Source: Crocosphaera chwakensis CCY0110
GTDB lineage: Bacteria > Cyanobacteriota > Cyanobacteriia > Cyanobacteriales > Microcystaceae
DNA length: 56,631 nucleotides
Assembly: GCF_000169335.1 (NCBI RefSeq)
Contig: NZ_AAXW01000031.1
Location: 1 to 56,631, forward strand
Reading direction: 5' to 3'
The notes under the pieces are model-generated. The model searched no databases, was not told the origin of the DNA, and saw nothing but the letters and a program-made list of their open reading frames with translations. The position numbers were made by a program, and so were the translations under genes. Shown here piece by piece: positions 15,599-22,673 of the stretch. How positions within the stretch are numbered: the first letter of the stretch is position 1; the number at the start of each line of letters is the position of its first letter.

Positions 15599-16516
15599 TT
15601 ATAACCTTGTTAAATAATGCTCAAATACAAAACTCCATTTTGTAGTAATCATCGTTTTATAAAAAATATGTTTTTTATTATTAACTAATTCATGAGCCAT
15701 TAAAAAACAAGGACTTTCGTTTTTATTTTTTCCTAAATATTCTTCTAAACGTAAAGCGGTTATTAAGTCTAAGTTAGCTGATATCAATAAGTCTTTATGT
15801 TCTATTAAAATTTGTGTAACAGAATCATTTTGTAGGGATTTAAAGGTAGGAACCCCCATAACCGTGAAAACACTTCTTAAACGAGCAAGACCATACCATT
15901 GCCATATTTGTCTTTCATTTAAACTCGTACCATCAGGACAAATAATCGATGTTTTTTCGGGAAACTTCTCTAAACTCTCACTAACTTTGAAAAACTCTTC
16001 AGAAGATTCTATAAAAGTTAAATTCGGCGGTAACTTTTCTCTTTTAATCTTGTTGTTCAGATCAATAATATAAACTGTAAAGTTTTGCTGGCTGAGATTA
16101 TCAACGACTTGATTAATTATTGATAGTTCACAAAAGTCTTGTCCCACTAATAATAAACCTTGATTTTTTGTTGGGATAATTAAACTCTGTTTTTTAATAG
16201 TAAGGTTTAGAAAAAAATAGCCTTTGGTAGAATAGTCTTGTAATCTTTTTTTTAGATATTGCTGGTATCGGTTGAACTTCAAGGTTCTTATCCACCAACG
16301 ATAAGATTCTTTAATTTTGTCTGTCCAACTTACAGGGACAACTAAATATTTTATTTTCCAAAAGTGAGCCACTCTCAATACAGGTAATAATTCTGACCAA
16401 TCACCGAAAATGGTATTTCCAGCTATTTTTTTAGCTTTAAGGTCTTTAAGATTAAATTCTAATCTCTCAATAGTTTTTTCGTCTTCAAAAATGACTTTTA
16501 TTAAATTCGATTTCAT
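15599..16516 (-). CDS. Hypothetical protein, 305 aa
   Basis: No recognised family. The ATG at 16516 (MKSNLIKVIF) is preferred over an upstream TTG. The centre has alternating strands and helices (QGLLLVGQDFC, FTVYIIDLNNK, TSIICPDGTSL) like a Rossmann or RNase H-like alpha/beta fold, but I see no clear nucleotide-binding or catalytic motif. It heads a minus-strand run of four genes down to 14541. Confidence 0.58.
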   Translation of the reverse strand: MKSNLIKVIFEDEKTIERLEFNLKDLKAKKIAGNTIFGDWSELLPVLRVAHFWKIKYLVVPVSWTDKIKESYRWWIRTLKFNRYQQYLKKRLQDYSTKGYFFLNLTIKKQSLIIPTKNQGLLLVGQDFCELSIINQVVDNLSQQNFTVYIIDLNNKIKREKLPPNLTFIESSEEFFKVSESLEKFPEKTSIICPDGTSLNERQIWQWYGLARLRSVFTVMGVPTFKSLQNDSVTQILIEHKDLLISANLDLITALRLEEYLGKNKNESPCFLMAHELVNNKKHIFYKTMITTKWSFVFEHYLTRL

Positions 16517-16563
16517 TAAATATTTTTCTTGAAATTTCAAATAATAATTTTTGTTTAATTATA

Positions 16564-16746
16564 TTATAATATAACTAAACAATTTTGTGTCAAGCAAATG
16601 CTAAAAATCAAACAGGTTTTAAATATAAAATCTTTTACTTTGCAAAGACCTTGATAATTAACGTCTTCTTCTTCGCTGATATATGCAAAGGACGGGTCTT
16701 CTTTTATTTCTGTTTCAGTTACAAGATAAGGAATAAATATTTTCAT
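16564..16746 (-). CDS. Small hypothetical protein, 60 aa
   Basis: This is a short frame from an ATG at 16746. The first 40 residues are acidic (TETEIKEDPSFAYISEEED) and the last 20 hydrophobic with several Cys, possibly a tail anchor. No clear ribosome binding site. It could be a real micro-protein or chance; no family is recognised. Confidence 0.35.
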   Translation of the reverse strand: MKIFIPYLVTETEIKEDPSFAYISEEEDVNYQGLCKVKDFIFKTCLIFSICLTQNCLVIL

Positions 16747-16801
16747 GATGAAGTTAAAAATTACTTTTTATATATTAGCAGATAATTAATAGATTTTAAT
16801 C

Positions 16802-16960
16802 TTAATTTTTATTAATTTCTTGTTCTAATATATTAGTAACTTGTTCTTTTTTTTGAGTTAAAATAGTCATTTCTTGTTCATAAGCTTGAATTTTACGATT
16901 AAGTTGATTAATTGTATAAAGATGAATTTTGGTAAGGAAATAGGTCAATATTTTAAACAT
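16802..16960 (-). CDS. Small coiled-coil protein, 52 aa
   Basis: An ATG at 16960 opens a 52-codon frame (MFKILTYFLTKIHLYTINQL) with a hydrophobic start and a heptad-like second half (RKIQAYEQEMTILTQKKEQV). Its ATG lies 19 bases after the ASCH gene. Composition and position suggest a real small protein; function unknown. Confidence 0.45.
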   Translation of the reverse strand: MFKILTYFLTKIHLYTINQLNRKIQAYEQEMTILTQKKEQVTNILEQEINKN

Positions 16961-16979
16961 AATTGAAATCAATTAGAAA

Positions 16980-17660
16980 TTAAGAAATAAGAGGTAATGA
17001 GACATCCCATAAACCTTGTTGTCCCTTAATGGGAATAGGAGGAAATATTGGTTTAATATTATCTAATTGCCAAGCGAATCTTTCTGGTTCCCAGTGTCCA
17101 CACATTTGTTCGGATTCAGATTGCTCATTGATAAACTCATCGGTCATTTCGATACAATCTGTCAGATCAACAATAGCAATGGCCATGCCTAATGGTAAAC
17201 TGTCCCAAGGGTTTAATGTTAAATCAATGTTTAACATAGAAGCTAAGGATTCGTAGTTCAATCGTTGTTGTTTCGTGTTTTTCTTGGCAGCACAGATAAC
17301 CAGTTTTCCTCGGTAGTTCGTCCCCCAACTGCGAGTTTCATAATGCTTAAACCCCATAGCAATTAAACTAGCCCAAGGTTGATGAAGAGAAATAGCTTTC
17401 ACTTTATTTTTTGTGGGTTTAAGTTCAGAAAGTTCTTGTTTGATTTCAAGTAATCTTTGTAAAGCAGAATTAATTTTTTGCAGATCATTATTATCAAGCT
17501 CATATTGAATCGAAATTTGCTCAAGTCGTTCTTTTGAAATATCAGAAAAATCCTCTTCTAGTAATCGTCTATAAGCAAGATTTCCTTTGACTGTCCATCC
17601 ATTTTCCAACAGCCACTTAATATCCATTTCTGCTAAAAAGTTCAAATCAGAATTTTTCAT
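16980..17660 (-). CDS. ASCH domain protein, 226 aa
   Basis: Residues about 87-225 match the ASCH fold: KAISLHQPWASLIAMGFKHYETRSW opens the domain, GKLVICAAKK follows, then GMAIAIVDLTDC and a C-terminal GLWDV. ASCH domains are PUA-like and bind RNA or modified nucleotides; one bacterial member hydrolyses N4-acetylcytidine. The N-terminal 85 residues are helical and unassigned. It is on the same strand as an AlkB-like gene 2 kb away, so this stretch may deal with modified nucleic acids, which is inference. The domain call is good. Confidence 0.8.
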   Translation of the reverse strand: MKNSDLNFLAEMDIKWLLENGWTVKGNLAYRRLLEEDFSDISKERLEQISIQYELDNNDLQKINSALQRLLEIKQELSELKPTKNKVKAISLHQPWASLIAMGFKHYETRSWGTNYRGKLVICAAKKNTKQQRLNYESLASMLNIDLTLNPWDSLPLGMAIAIVDLTDCIEMTDEFINEQSESEQMCGHWEPERFAWQLDNIKPIFPPIPIKGQQGLWDVSLPLIS

Positions 17661-17763
17661 AAAATAATAAGAGATATTAATTTTGAGTTAACATAATTAA
17701 CTGATTATCTTTAGGACGAAAATAATCGAACAGAGAAGCTCTACTTTTACAGAGGAGTAAACG

Positions 17764-18198
17764 TTAGCAAATTTTTAATTGATAGCTTTCTTCTGTCCAC
17801 TCTGCTCCATAGCCAGCTTTTTTTTCTATGACAATTATCCTCATATCTTTTTTGGCAATATTAAGGGTAGACTTAATGGGTAAATTAAGTGGTGTTTTAA
17901 CGTCAAATTCAGATTCTACCAGATCAAATGCTTTCTCAGGAAAATAATCTACACGAAAGCTAATGTAATCAGGTACAGAGTTTTCTTTACTTAAATAGTT
18001 AATAATAAAAATTTTTAAAGCTTCAAAAAAAGCAATATTTTCTTTATTTGTCACTTCTATTTTTCCCAATTGAAGAATTAGCGATAATTCTTTAGGAGTT
18101 GTAACCATGCCATTTTGTCTATGGCTTTCTAGAAATGAGTTCGTATCCCAAAATGCTACTACTATATCAGCAATTTGGCTTGGTGTTAGACTTTCCAT
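17764..18198 (-). CDS. Hypothetical protein, 144 aa
   Basis: No recognised family. The start could be the ATG at 18198 (MESLTPSQIADIVV) or one six codons upstream at 18216; a GGAGAA-type site lies before the upstream one. Mixed alpha/beta: a helical start, then VDYFPEKAFDLVESEFDV and a C-terminal strand (MRIIVIEKKAGYG). Soluble; function unknown. Confidence 0.55.
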   Translation of the reverse strand: MESLTPSQIADIVVAFWDTNSFLESHRQNGMVTTPKELSLILQLGKIEVTNKENIAFFEALKIFIINYLSKENSVPDYISFRVDYFPEKAFDLVESEFDVKTPLNLPIKSTLNIAKKDMRIIVIEKKAGYGAEWTEESYQLKIC

Positions 18199-18285
18199 TT
18201 TCTTCTCCTTTTTCAATATTACTTAAATATACTATAGCTGATTTTTTGTATTTAATTATTAAAAACATAAAAAGTTTAAATCACA

Positions 18286-18879
18286 TTAATTAAGTTGACT
18301 AAGTTGATTCATAGCATACCGAAACCCATTAAGATAAGCTGGAGAATGAGGAGGATAATCACGAGTTATTCCATCATTGACGGCATCAGAACACCCTCTT
18401 GCAAATTCATCCTGTTCATGTTCATAAGCTGTTTTAAGCTTAATTTTTTTCAAGTTTCGATAACCATTCATAGAAATTGAGCAGTTAACCAATGTCTCAA
18501 GATTTTCTTTTTCAAAGTGTTTCCATTGAGGGCTATGATAACGTTTCTGATCATGATGGTAAAAAATTTCGCTGATACTTTCACTGAACATTAATTGCTT
18601 CTTCTTTTGTTCAGGAATATTATGAAACGGGTAATGCTCGAACCATCGAATCGGCTTAAGTAATTGGAAATGAAATTGAACGAGTGTGGCTAAATTCTCT
18701 GAACAGTTGGTGATAGAAGTTCCTGTATCCTCTTCGTTTAAATCTGAAAACAGTACAATTACAGGGTCTTGTTGCCAGATTCTCAGACGACATTTTGAGT
18801 CTAAAGGTTTATTTGGCTTATCGGGATAGCCAAAGCCATGCCAGGAGATAATTCTATCAATAGTGGGGTTGTTAGTCAT
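18286..18879 (-). CDS. Hypothetical protein, 197 aa
   Basis: No recognised family. The protein is rich in His, Trp and Tyr, for example HGFGYPDKPNKPLDS at the start, an FEHYPFHNIP segment and FYHHDQKRYHSPQWKHF in the middle. The C-terminal quarter (DEFARGCSDAVNDG, then AYLNGFRYAMNQL) looks like a small helical hairpin of the kind seen in short bacterial repeat-like proteins. No catalytic motif can be assigned. Confidence 0.6.
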   Translation of the reverse strand: MTNNPTIDRIISWHGFGYPDKPNKPLDSKCRLRIWQQDPVIVLFSDLNEEDTGTSITNCSENLATLVQFHFQLLKPIRWFEHYPFHNIPEQKKKQLMFSESISEIFYHHDQKRYHSPQWKHFEKENLETLVNCSISMNGYRNLKKIKLKTAYEHEQDEFARGCSDAVNDGITRDYPPHSPAYLNGFRYAMNQLSQLN

Positions 18880-18900
18880 GTTGACTCCATTTTTTTGTTA

Positions 18901-19227
18901 TTAATTTATCTTATGATTTTTCAGAAACTCGTAATAACTTTTACCTTCAGAAGTCATCTTAATGAATCCTTCTTTAGTTCCTGTTCCATATTGAACACAT
19001 TTATCGAAATCTTTAAAAGCTCCTTTCTTATAAACAAAAAGAAAGTTTTTTACCCAAACTCGATTAACTAATAGAGAAAGTATGTTGTAATGGGTTTGTC
19101 TTAAATATGTTCGTTTTTTAATGAAACTCATAGCGGATTTTTCAGAACGGAAATATAAAGTCTGCTCTCCATCTTTTACTCCATATTTTTTGTTAGGTTC
19201 AGTTCCTATTTTTCCTAGATACTCCAT
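18901..19227 (-). CDS. Hypothetical protein, 108 aa
   Basis: No recognised family. Small, basic and Tyr/Lys-rich, with a start (MEYLGKIGTEPNKKYGVKDG) that resembles a short beta-hairpin. Same strand as its neighbours, with 30 bases between it and the AlkB-like gene. Confidence 0.55.
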   Translation of the reverse strand: MEYLGKIGTEPNKKYGVKDGEQTLYFRSEKSAMSFIKKRTYLRQTHYNILSLLVNRVWVKNFLFVYKKGAFKDFDKCVQYGTGTKEGFIKMTSEGKSYYEFLKNHKIN

Positions 19228-19257
19228 TTTTAACTCCTTTTTCTAAAAAGATAATAA

Positions 19258-19782
19258 CTATTTTTTGGGTTCAGCAATGATGCGGAAACTCAAAGAATAA
19301 CGGGGAACCTTCACAGGTGGTAAACCATGCTCCATCAAAGCATCGAAGCGAATTACATCCCCGTCATTTAATAGATGTGTGTTTGACCTGAATTTAAACT
19401 TAATTGAGTCTTTTTCACCAAATAGGTTAGGCTGGCTATCAATGATGTTGATAATGACTACCTCATGGTGAAAGACAGGTTTATCGATGTGGGAGCCGAT
19501 GCCTACTCCGACGGGATAGTAGTACAATAAGCAGGAATTGGCAGCAGGATAATAGCGATCGCGTAAATCCCTTAGTAACGGAACTTCTTCAATAGGTGGT
19601 GCGTGAAAAATATTCCAGGACTTACCATAATTCAGAAGTTCTACCCCCAACCCGTGCCATTGTTCAAGGCGTTTCGTGTATTTGTCGTTGAAAAGCTCTG
19701 GGGTCAACGGCTGTTTCCTAGCCCATTGGATCAGGGGTTGGGTATCGATACGATCAATTATTTCGAGGGTGAAGCGAGGCAT
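19258..19782 (-). CDS. AlkB-like 2-oxoglutarate/Fe(II) dioxygenase, 174 aa
   Basis: This is an AlkB-type dioxygenase, a family that oxidatively removes alkyl groups from nucleic-acid bases. The iron ligands are H98 and D100 (SHIDKP) and H152 (EHGLPPV). The 2-oxoglutarate-binding and family Arg residues are R161 and R167 (RYSLSFRII). The ATG at 19782 (MPRFTLEI) is chosen over a longer frame to 19800. The protein is shorter than E. coli AlkB (about 216 aa) but has the full core. The substrate may be DNA or RNA. Confidence 0.85.
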   Translation of the reverse strand: MPRFTLEIIDRIDTQPLIQWARKQPLTPELFNDKYTKRLEQWHGLGVELLNYGKSWNIFHAPPIEEVPLLRDLRDRYYPAANSCLLYYYPVGVGIGSHIDKPVFHHEVVIINIIDSQPNLFGEKDSIKFKFRSNTHLLNDGDVIRFDALMEHGLPPVKVPRYSLSFRIIAEPKK

Positions 19783-19814
19783 AATTATCCTAAAATTCAA
19801 TCATTTTTACTGTT

Positions 19815-20087
19815 CTAAGCATTTTGCGATTTTAAAAAGTCTTCAATTCGTTTTTTTCTAGACATTAGTAGCTTCATCGCAGGAGTATTTTGAGCTATTC
19901 TGTCTGCTGAATCAAAGTGGTCTTTAAACTTTTGTACTTCAGCTTCCCAATCTTGAATAGTACCTCTTACTAATAAATCTCTTTGGAATTCTTTATTTTC
20001 AGATATCTCAATAGGCATATTCTTAAAATCATTTAGTGCCTGTTGAAACATTGGGCTTCTTAAAATTCGGTCTGTTGAAAAATTCAT
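19815..20087 (-). CDS. Hypothetical helical protein, 90 aa
   Basis: No recognised family. All-helical and charged (FQQALNDFKNMPIEIS, then QDWEAEVQKFKDHFDSADRI), ending in RKKRIEDFLKSQ. Thirty-two bases upstream of the AlkB-like gene on the same strand and perhaps co-transcribed with it. Confidence 0.55.
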   Translation of the reverse strand: MNFSTDRILRSPMFQQALNDFKNMPIEISENKEFQRDLLVRGTIQDWEAEVQKFKDHFDSADRIAQNTPAMKLLMSRKKRIEDFLKSQNA

Positions 20088-20128
20088 TTTTTGTTCCTCA
20101 AGATGACGGTAATAGTATAAAGGTTGTT

Positions 20129-20362
20129 TTAAACATCTTTTCTGTTTAAAACTAGAAGTGTATTACATCCTCTGGCAATAGTTAATCGTTCCAAATTACT
20201 ATATTGAACGAACATTTCTTTTGCAGCTTGTAACGTTTTTTCCCGAAATTCAGGATCTTCACGATATTGTTTTTCTTCTTTGCGAGAGTAAAAAATAATC
20301 TCGTGTGGTCTGCAATAGTTGTATGGCTTTGAATGTAGTAACTTCCAAGCGTTATCTTTCAT
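20129..20362 (-). CDS. Hypothetical protein, 77 aa
   Basis: No recognised family. Small and charged, with a basic/aromatic first half (WKLLHSKPYNYCRPHEIIFY) and a helical second half (EKTLQAAKEMFVQYSNLERL). Soluble; on the same strand as its neighbours. Confidence 0.5.
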   Translation of the reverse strand: MKDNAWKLLHSKPYNYCRPHEIIFYSRKEEKQYREDPEFREKTLQAAKEMFVQYSNLERLTIARGCNTLLVLNRKDV

Positions 20363-20403
20363 AGTTCATAATTTTAATTAATTAAATTAATAGTAGGGTG
20401 GGA

Positions 20404-20556
20404 TTAAGGCTCTTGTGTTTCCAATTCTAGGATTTGTCTTTTCAGCTTATTAATGTGAGTACAAAGAATGTCTCTACCTTTAGGGTTGCCCTGTATCTGT
20501 GCTAAATAATGGTCAAGATGAATCTTAAGTTCTTGTAAGGTGCGTCGTTTCTTCAT
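20404..20556 (-). CDS. Small helical protein, 50 aa
   Basis: An ATG at 20556 opens a 50-codon frame, basic at the start (MKKRRTLQELKIHLDHYLAQ) and with a leucine-zipper-like end. It overlaps the 3' end of the 20525-20752 gene by 32 bases in another frame, which suggests coupling. Function unknown. Confidence 0.5.
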   Translation of the reverse strand: MKKRRTLQELKIHLDHYLAQIQGNPKGRDILCTHINKLKRQILELETQEP

Positions 20557-20752
20557 GGCTTTTAGCAGTGTTTTTTGCAGTTTCTAAAATCTCAGACGAA
20601 AAATATTTTGATGGGTATCGGGTAATATCGAGAATCAAGTAAAAAAGCTGGTTTTGGGCAATTTCAGCTAAGCGAAGATGATCATAAGACTCTAACGAAA
20701 GTTCAGTGGCTAAGTTTTCGGTTAGGGTGTCGATGGTGTTTTGATTAATCAT
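20525..20752 (-). CDS. Hypothetical protein, 75 aa
   Basis: No recognised family. The ATG at 20752 (MINQNTIDTLTENLATEL) is preferred over a TTG eleven codons upstream. Short, helical and acidic. It overlaps the start of the 50-aa gene downstream. Confidence 0.5.
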   Translation of the reverse strand: MINQNTIDTLTENLATELSLESYDHLRLAEIAQNQLFYLILDITRYPSKYFSSEILETAKNTAKSHEETTHLTRT

Positions 20753-20914
20753 TTTCTTGACTTTTGTTGGGTTTAATGGATGCAATCCTCGATGATTAAA
20801 TTAAGGAGTGTGGTGTGAAAACTGTGTATATTTGAAGGGGAAAACTCCCCTTTTTTTCTGTGATTAATTGTTGTTGACTGCTTTAGTAAGGTGGGCATTA
20901 CCCACCCTTTACCT

Positions 20915-21400
20915 TTAAAATTCAGCGTCTTGATGAGAACGATTGAAACTTGAGATGTAGAAACCTGGGAATTGGTCTTTATGAGGCTCAAAGGCTTTCA
21001 TGACTGCTTTTTTGGTAAATTCAGGGACAACGAAGCTGATAATGATTTCTTGCTTTGGGAAGGTATGACCATCATCGGGATCTGTTTCTTGTTCATGGCT
21101 CCACAGAGTCACCGTAACTTCAATGGGATTGTGTTGTGGGTGTTGTTGGAGAGTGCGATCGCCGTCATGAATATGGGGATGAGAAGTAGGGGTGGTTTTC
21201 CCGAAAGCAGATGATTTCGGGGATGGTTGCAATCGGTGGGTAGGTTGCAAAGTAGATATTTGTAGCATAATAGAAAGAAAAGATAGTAAATAAATTTGTG
21301 TAAGAGCAGGAAAATGAGGATTTTTCGGCTCTTGTTTACTTTTGGGTCTAGCCCAAGTTTTGAGAGATAGAAAAATCTCTGTTATCTCTTCCCTATTCAT
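20915..21400 (-). CDS. Hypothetical protein, 161 aa
   Basis: No recognised family. The first 75 residues are low in structure; an internal ATG at 21268 (MLQISTLQPT) is an alternative start and gives 117 aa. The second half is beta-rich (IEVTVTLWSHEQETD, then EIIISFVVPEF) and ends KDQFPGFYISSFN. It is divergent from the XRE regulator at 21483, with a shared 82-base intergenic region that carries repeated motifs. Confidence 0.55.
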   Translation of the reverse strand: MNREEITEIFLSLKTWARPKSKQEPKNPHFPALTQIYLLSFLSIMLQISTLQPTHRLQPSPKSSAFGKTTPTSHPHIHDGDRTLQQHPQHNPIEVTVTLWSHEQETDPDDGHTFPKQEIIISFVVPEFTKKAVMKAFEPHKDQFPGFYISSFNRSHQDAEF

Positions 21401-21482
21401 ATTAACCGCAGCGATTAATGAATGTCAAGTTCTGCGATTAATATATTCTGTGCTATGATGAATACGTAAACCGCAGGAGTTT
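21401..21482. promoter_or_regulatory. Divergent promoter region with direct repeats
   Basis: GCGATTAAT occurs twice in direct orientation (21411-21419 and 21434-21442), and AACCGCA occurs twice (21404-21410 and 21469-21475). A TATGAT box (21454-21459) suits the plus-strand gene. The repeats are likely operators for the XRE protein encoded immediately downstream. Confidence 0.5.
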
Positions 21483-21791
21483 ATGAACATGATAGAGGGT
21501 AAGGTGATTTATGTACCTGTTACGGAAAAATCACCTATGCCAATCAAATGGCGTTTAGCTGTTCTTATGGCTGATCGAGAAATGGATTATAAAGCATTAG
21601 GGAAAGCTGCTAAGCTACACCCTAATACTATTTCCAAACTCAAAAATAATATACCTGAACGATTAGAAATGACTACACTAATCAAGCTTTGTAAGGCTCT
21701 TGAGTGTCAACCGGGAGAACTACTACAATATATTCCTGGCCCTGAAGACTTTGAAGAGGATGAGGATGAGACTAATGAGGTTACTACATAA
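21483..21791 (+). CDS. XRE-family HTH regulator, 102 aa
   Basis: This is a Cro/CI-type helix-turn-helix regulator. Residues about 21-56 (IKWRLAVLMADREMDYKALG, then KLHPNTISKLKNN) form the HTH, and LIKLCKALECQPGELLQY is the typical end of the domain. It is followed by an acidic tail (EEDEDETNEV). It lies upstream of the 1044-aa replication protein on the same strand and is divergent from a hypothetical gene, so it probably controls itself, its divergent neighbour and perhaps replication. DNA targets are inferred. Confidence 0.85.
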   Translation: MNMIEGKVIYVPVTEKSPMPIKWRLAVLMADREMDYKALGKAAKLHPNTISKLKNNIPERLEMTTLIKLCKALECQPGELLQYIPGPEDFEEDEDETNEVTT

Positions 21792-22354
21792 TCTGTATCA
21801 GTTCATAAAACCAGTGATTAGTATTGCAAGTGTTTTAGGAGTTTATTTTAGCTATGAATAGATCCAGCTAAGGTCTTCTGAGGGTATAACTGTTTATCTG
21901 AGGAGGAAGTGAAACTTAGAATTCCCCCATCCTGGTTTAAGACTTGTTCCCATTGGGAATCTCATATATATTAAAAGTATTCCTAAAAATAGGATCGTTA
22001 ATGTACAGCAGACATTATTCAAGTAAAGAATCTTCTAAAAAGCCTGAAACGCCGACTCATTGGGGAATGCTCTCGACGTTTCTATTAGTAGGTTCTTTCT
22101 GTGAAATCTCTGCACCAACCAAAAGGAGAAGGTTATGAGATAAGAAAGAGATTAAATTTTTAGATACGACAGTAGCCGTAATGACTTTATCATAAAGAAT
22201 CTTTGCGGTATACGCAACCCTTGTGTCAAAAATTGATCACTGTGGCTAAAAAACAGGGAATTAGGTAATAAATCTTAACTCTGATTAGATTAACTTTTTT
22301 ATCTTGCAATTACTCATCCTTTTGGGCTGTTAAACCACCAGAAAGAAGAAAACC

Positions 22355-22477
22355 ATGTACCCGAATTTTGCCTATCCCGATGACCAGGGGGACAAAGCAT
22401 CCGATAAGCATTTACTAAATACTATGCTTTTCTTACAGGGCATAGAGTTAGTTAGATATTCAATTAAGTCGAAATAG
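22355..22477 (+). CDS. Possible 40-aa peptide
   Basis: The ATG at 22355 is preceded by a purine-rich GAAAGAAGAAAACC. The product starts MYPNFAYPDDQGDKASDKHL. No family. It may be a small leader peptide or chance. Confidence 0.3.
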   Translation: MYPNFAYPDDQGDKASDKHLLNTMLFLQGIELVRYSIKSK

Positions 22478-22642
22478 GAAAGACTGGCGATGCTCTGTTC
22501 GTGGCCATAACTATGGAAGCTGGCAAGACAACAACTGGTGTTGCTACCTTCAGAACATACACCAGACCTCAAAGACATATATTTTTTATCATAGTTGTCT
22601 TAGCTTGAAAAATCCAAGTAGTAAGCCATTACTATAGGGCAT

Positions 22643-22667
22643 CTCCAGTAGTACACAGTAACTGGAG
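22643..22667 (+). promoter_or_regulatory. Hairpin just before the rep start codon
   Basis: CTCCAGT and ACTGGAG flank an 11-nt loop and end 6 bases before the ATG at 22674. A stem here would cover the ribosome binding region and could govern Rep translation, or serve as an antisense RNA contact. Confidence 0.45.
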
Positions 22668-22673
22668 TCCAAA

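Larger units (their letters stand above)
21792..22673 (+). other. Long leader/origin-like region upstream of the first rep gene
   Basis: About 880 bases without a convincing large gene, between the XRE regulator and the replication gene. It contains short plus-strand frames (22001-22138, 22355-22477, 22513-22608), none with a known family, and a promoter-like TTGAAA...TACTAT pair (22605-22635). A hairpin lies at 22643-22667. Such long spacers before cyanobacterial rep genes often hold the origin and an antisense RNA that sets copy number. That is inference; I see no iterons. Confidence 0.4.

Noticed and set aside
20773..20991. 72-codon minus-strand frame
   Set aside because: It overlaps the end of the 20915-21400 gene and a non-coding stretch; low-complexity product without a good start.
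21944..22138. 64-codon plus-strand frame before the first rep gene
   Set aside because: No family, weak start, and the region looks like a long leader. Kept only as part of the leader entry.
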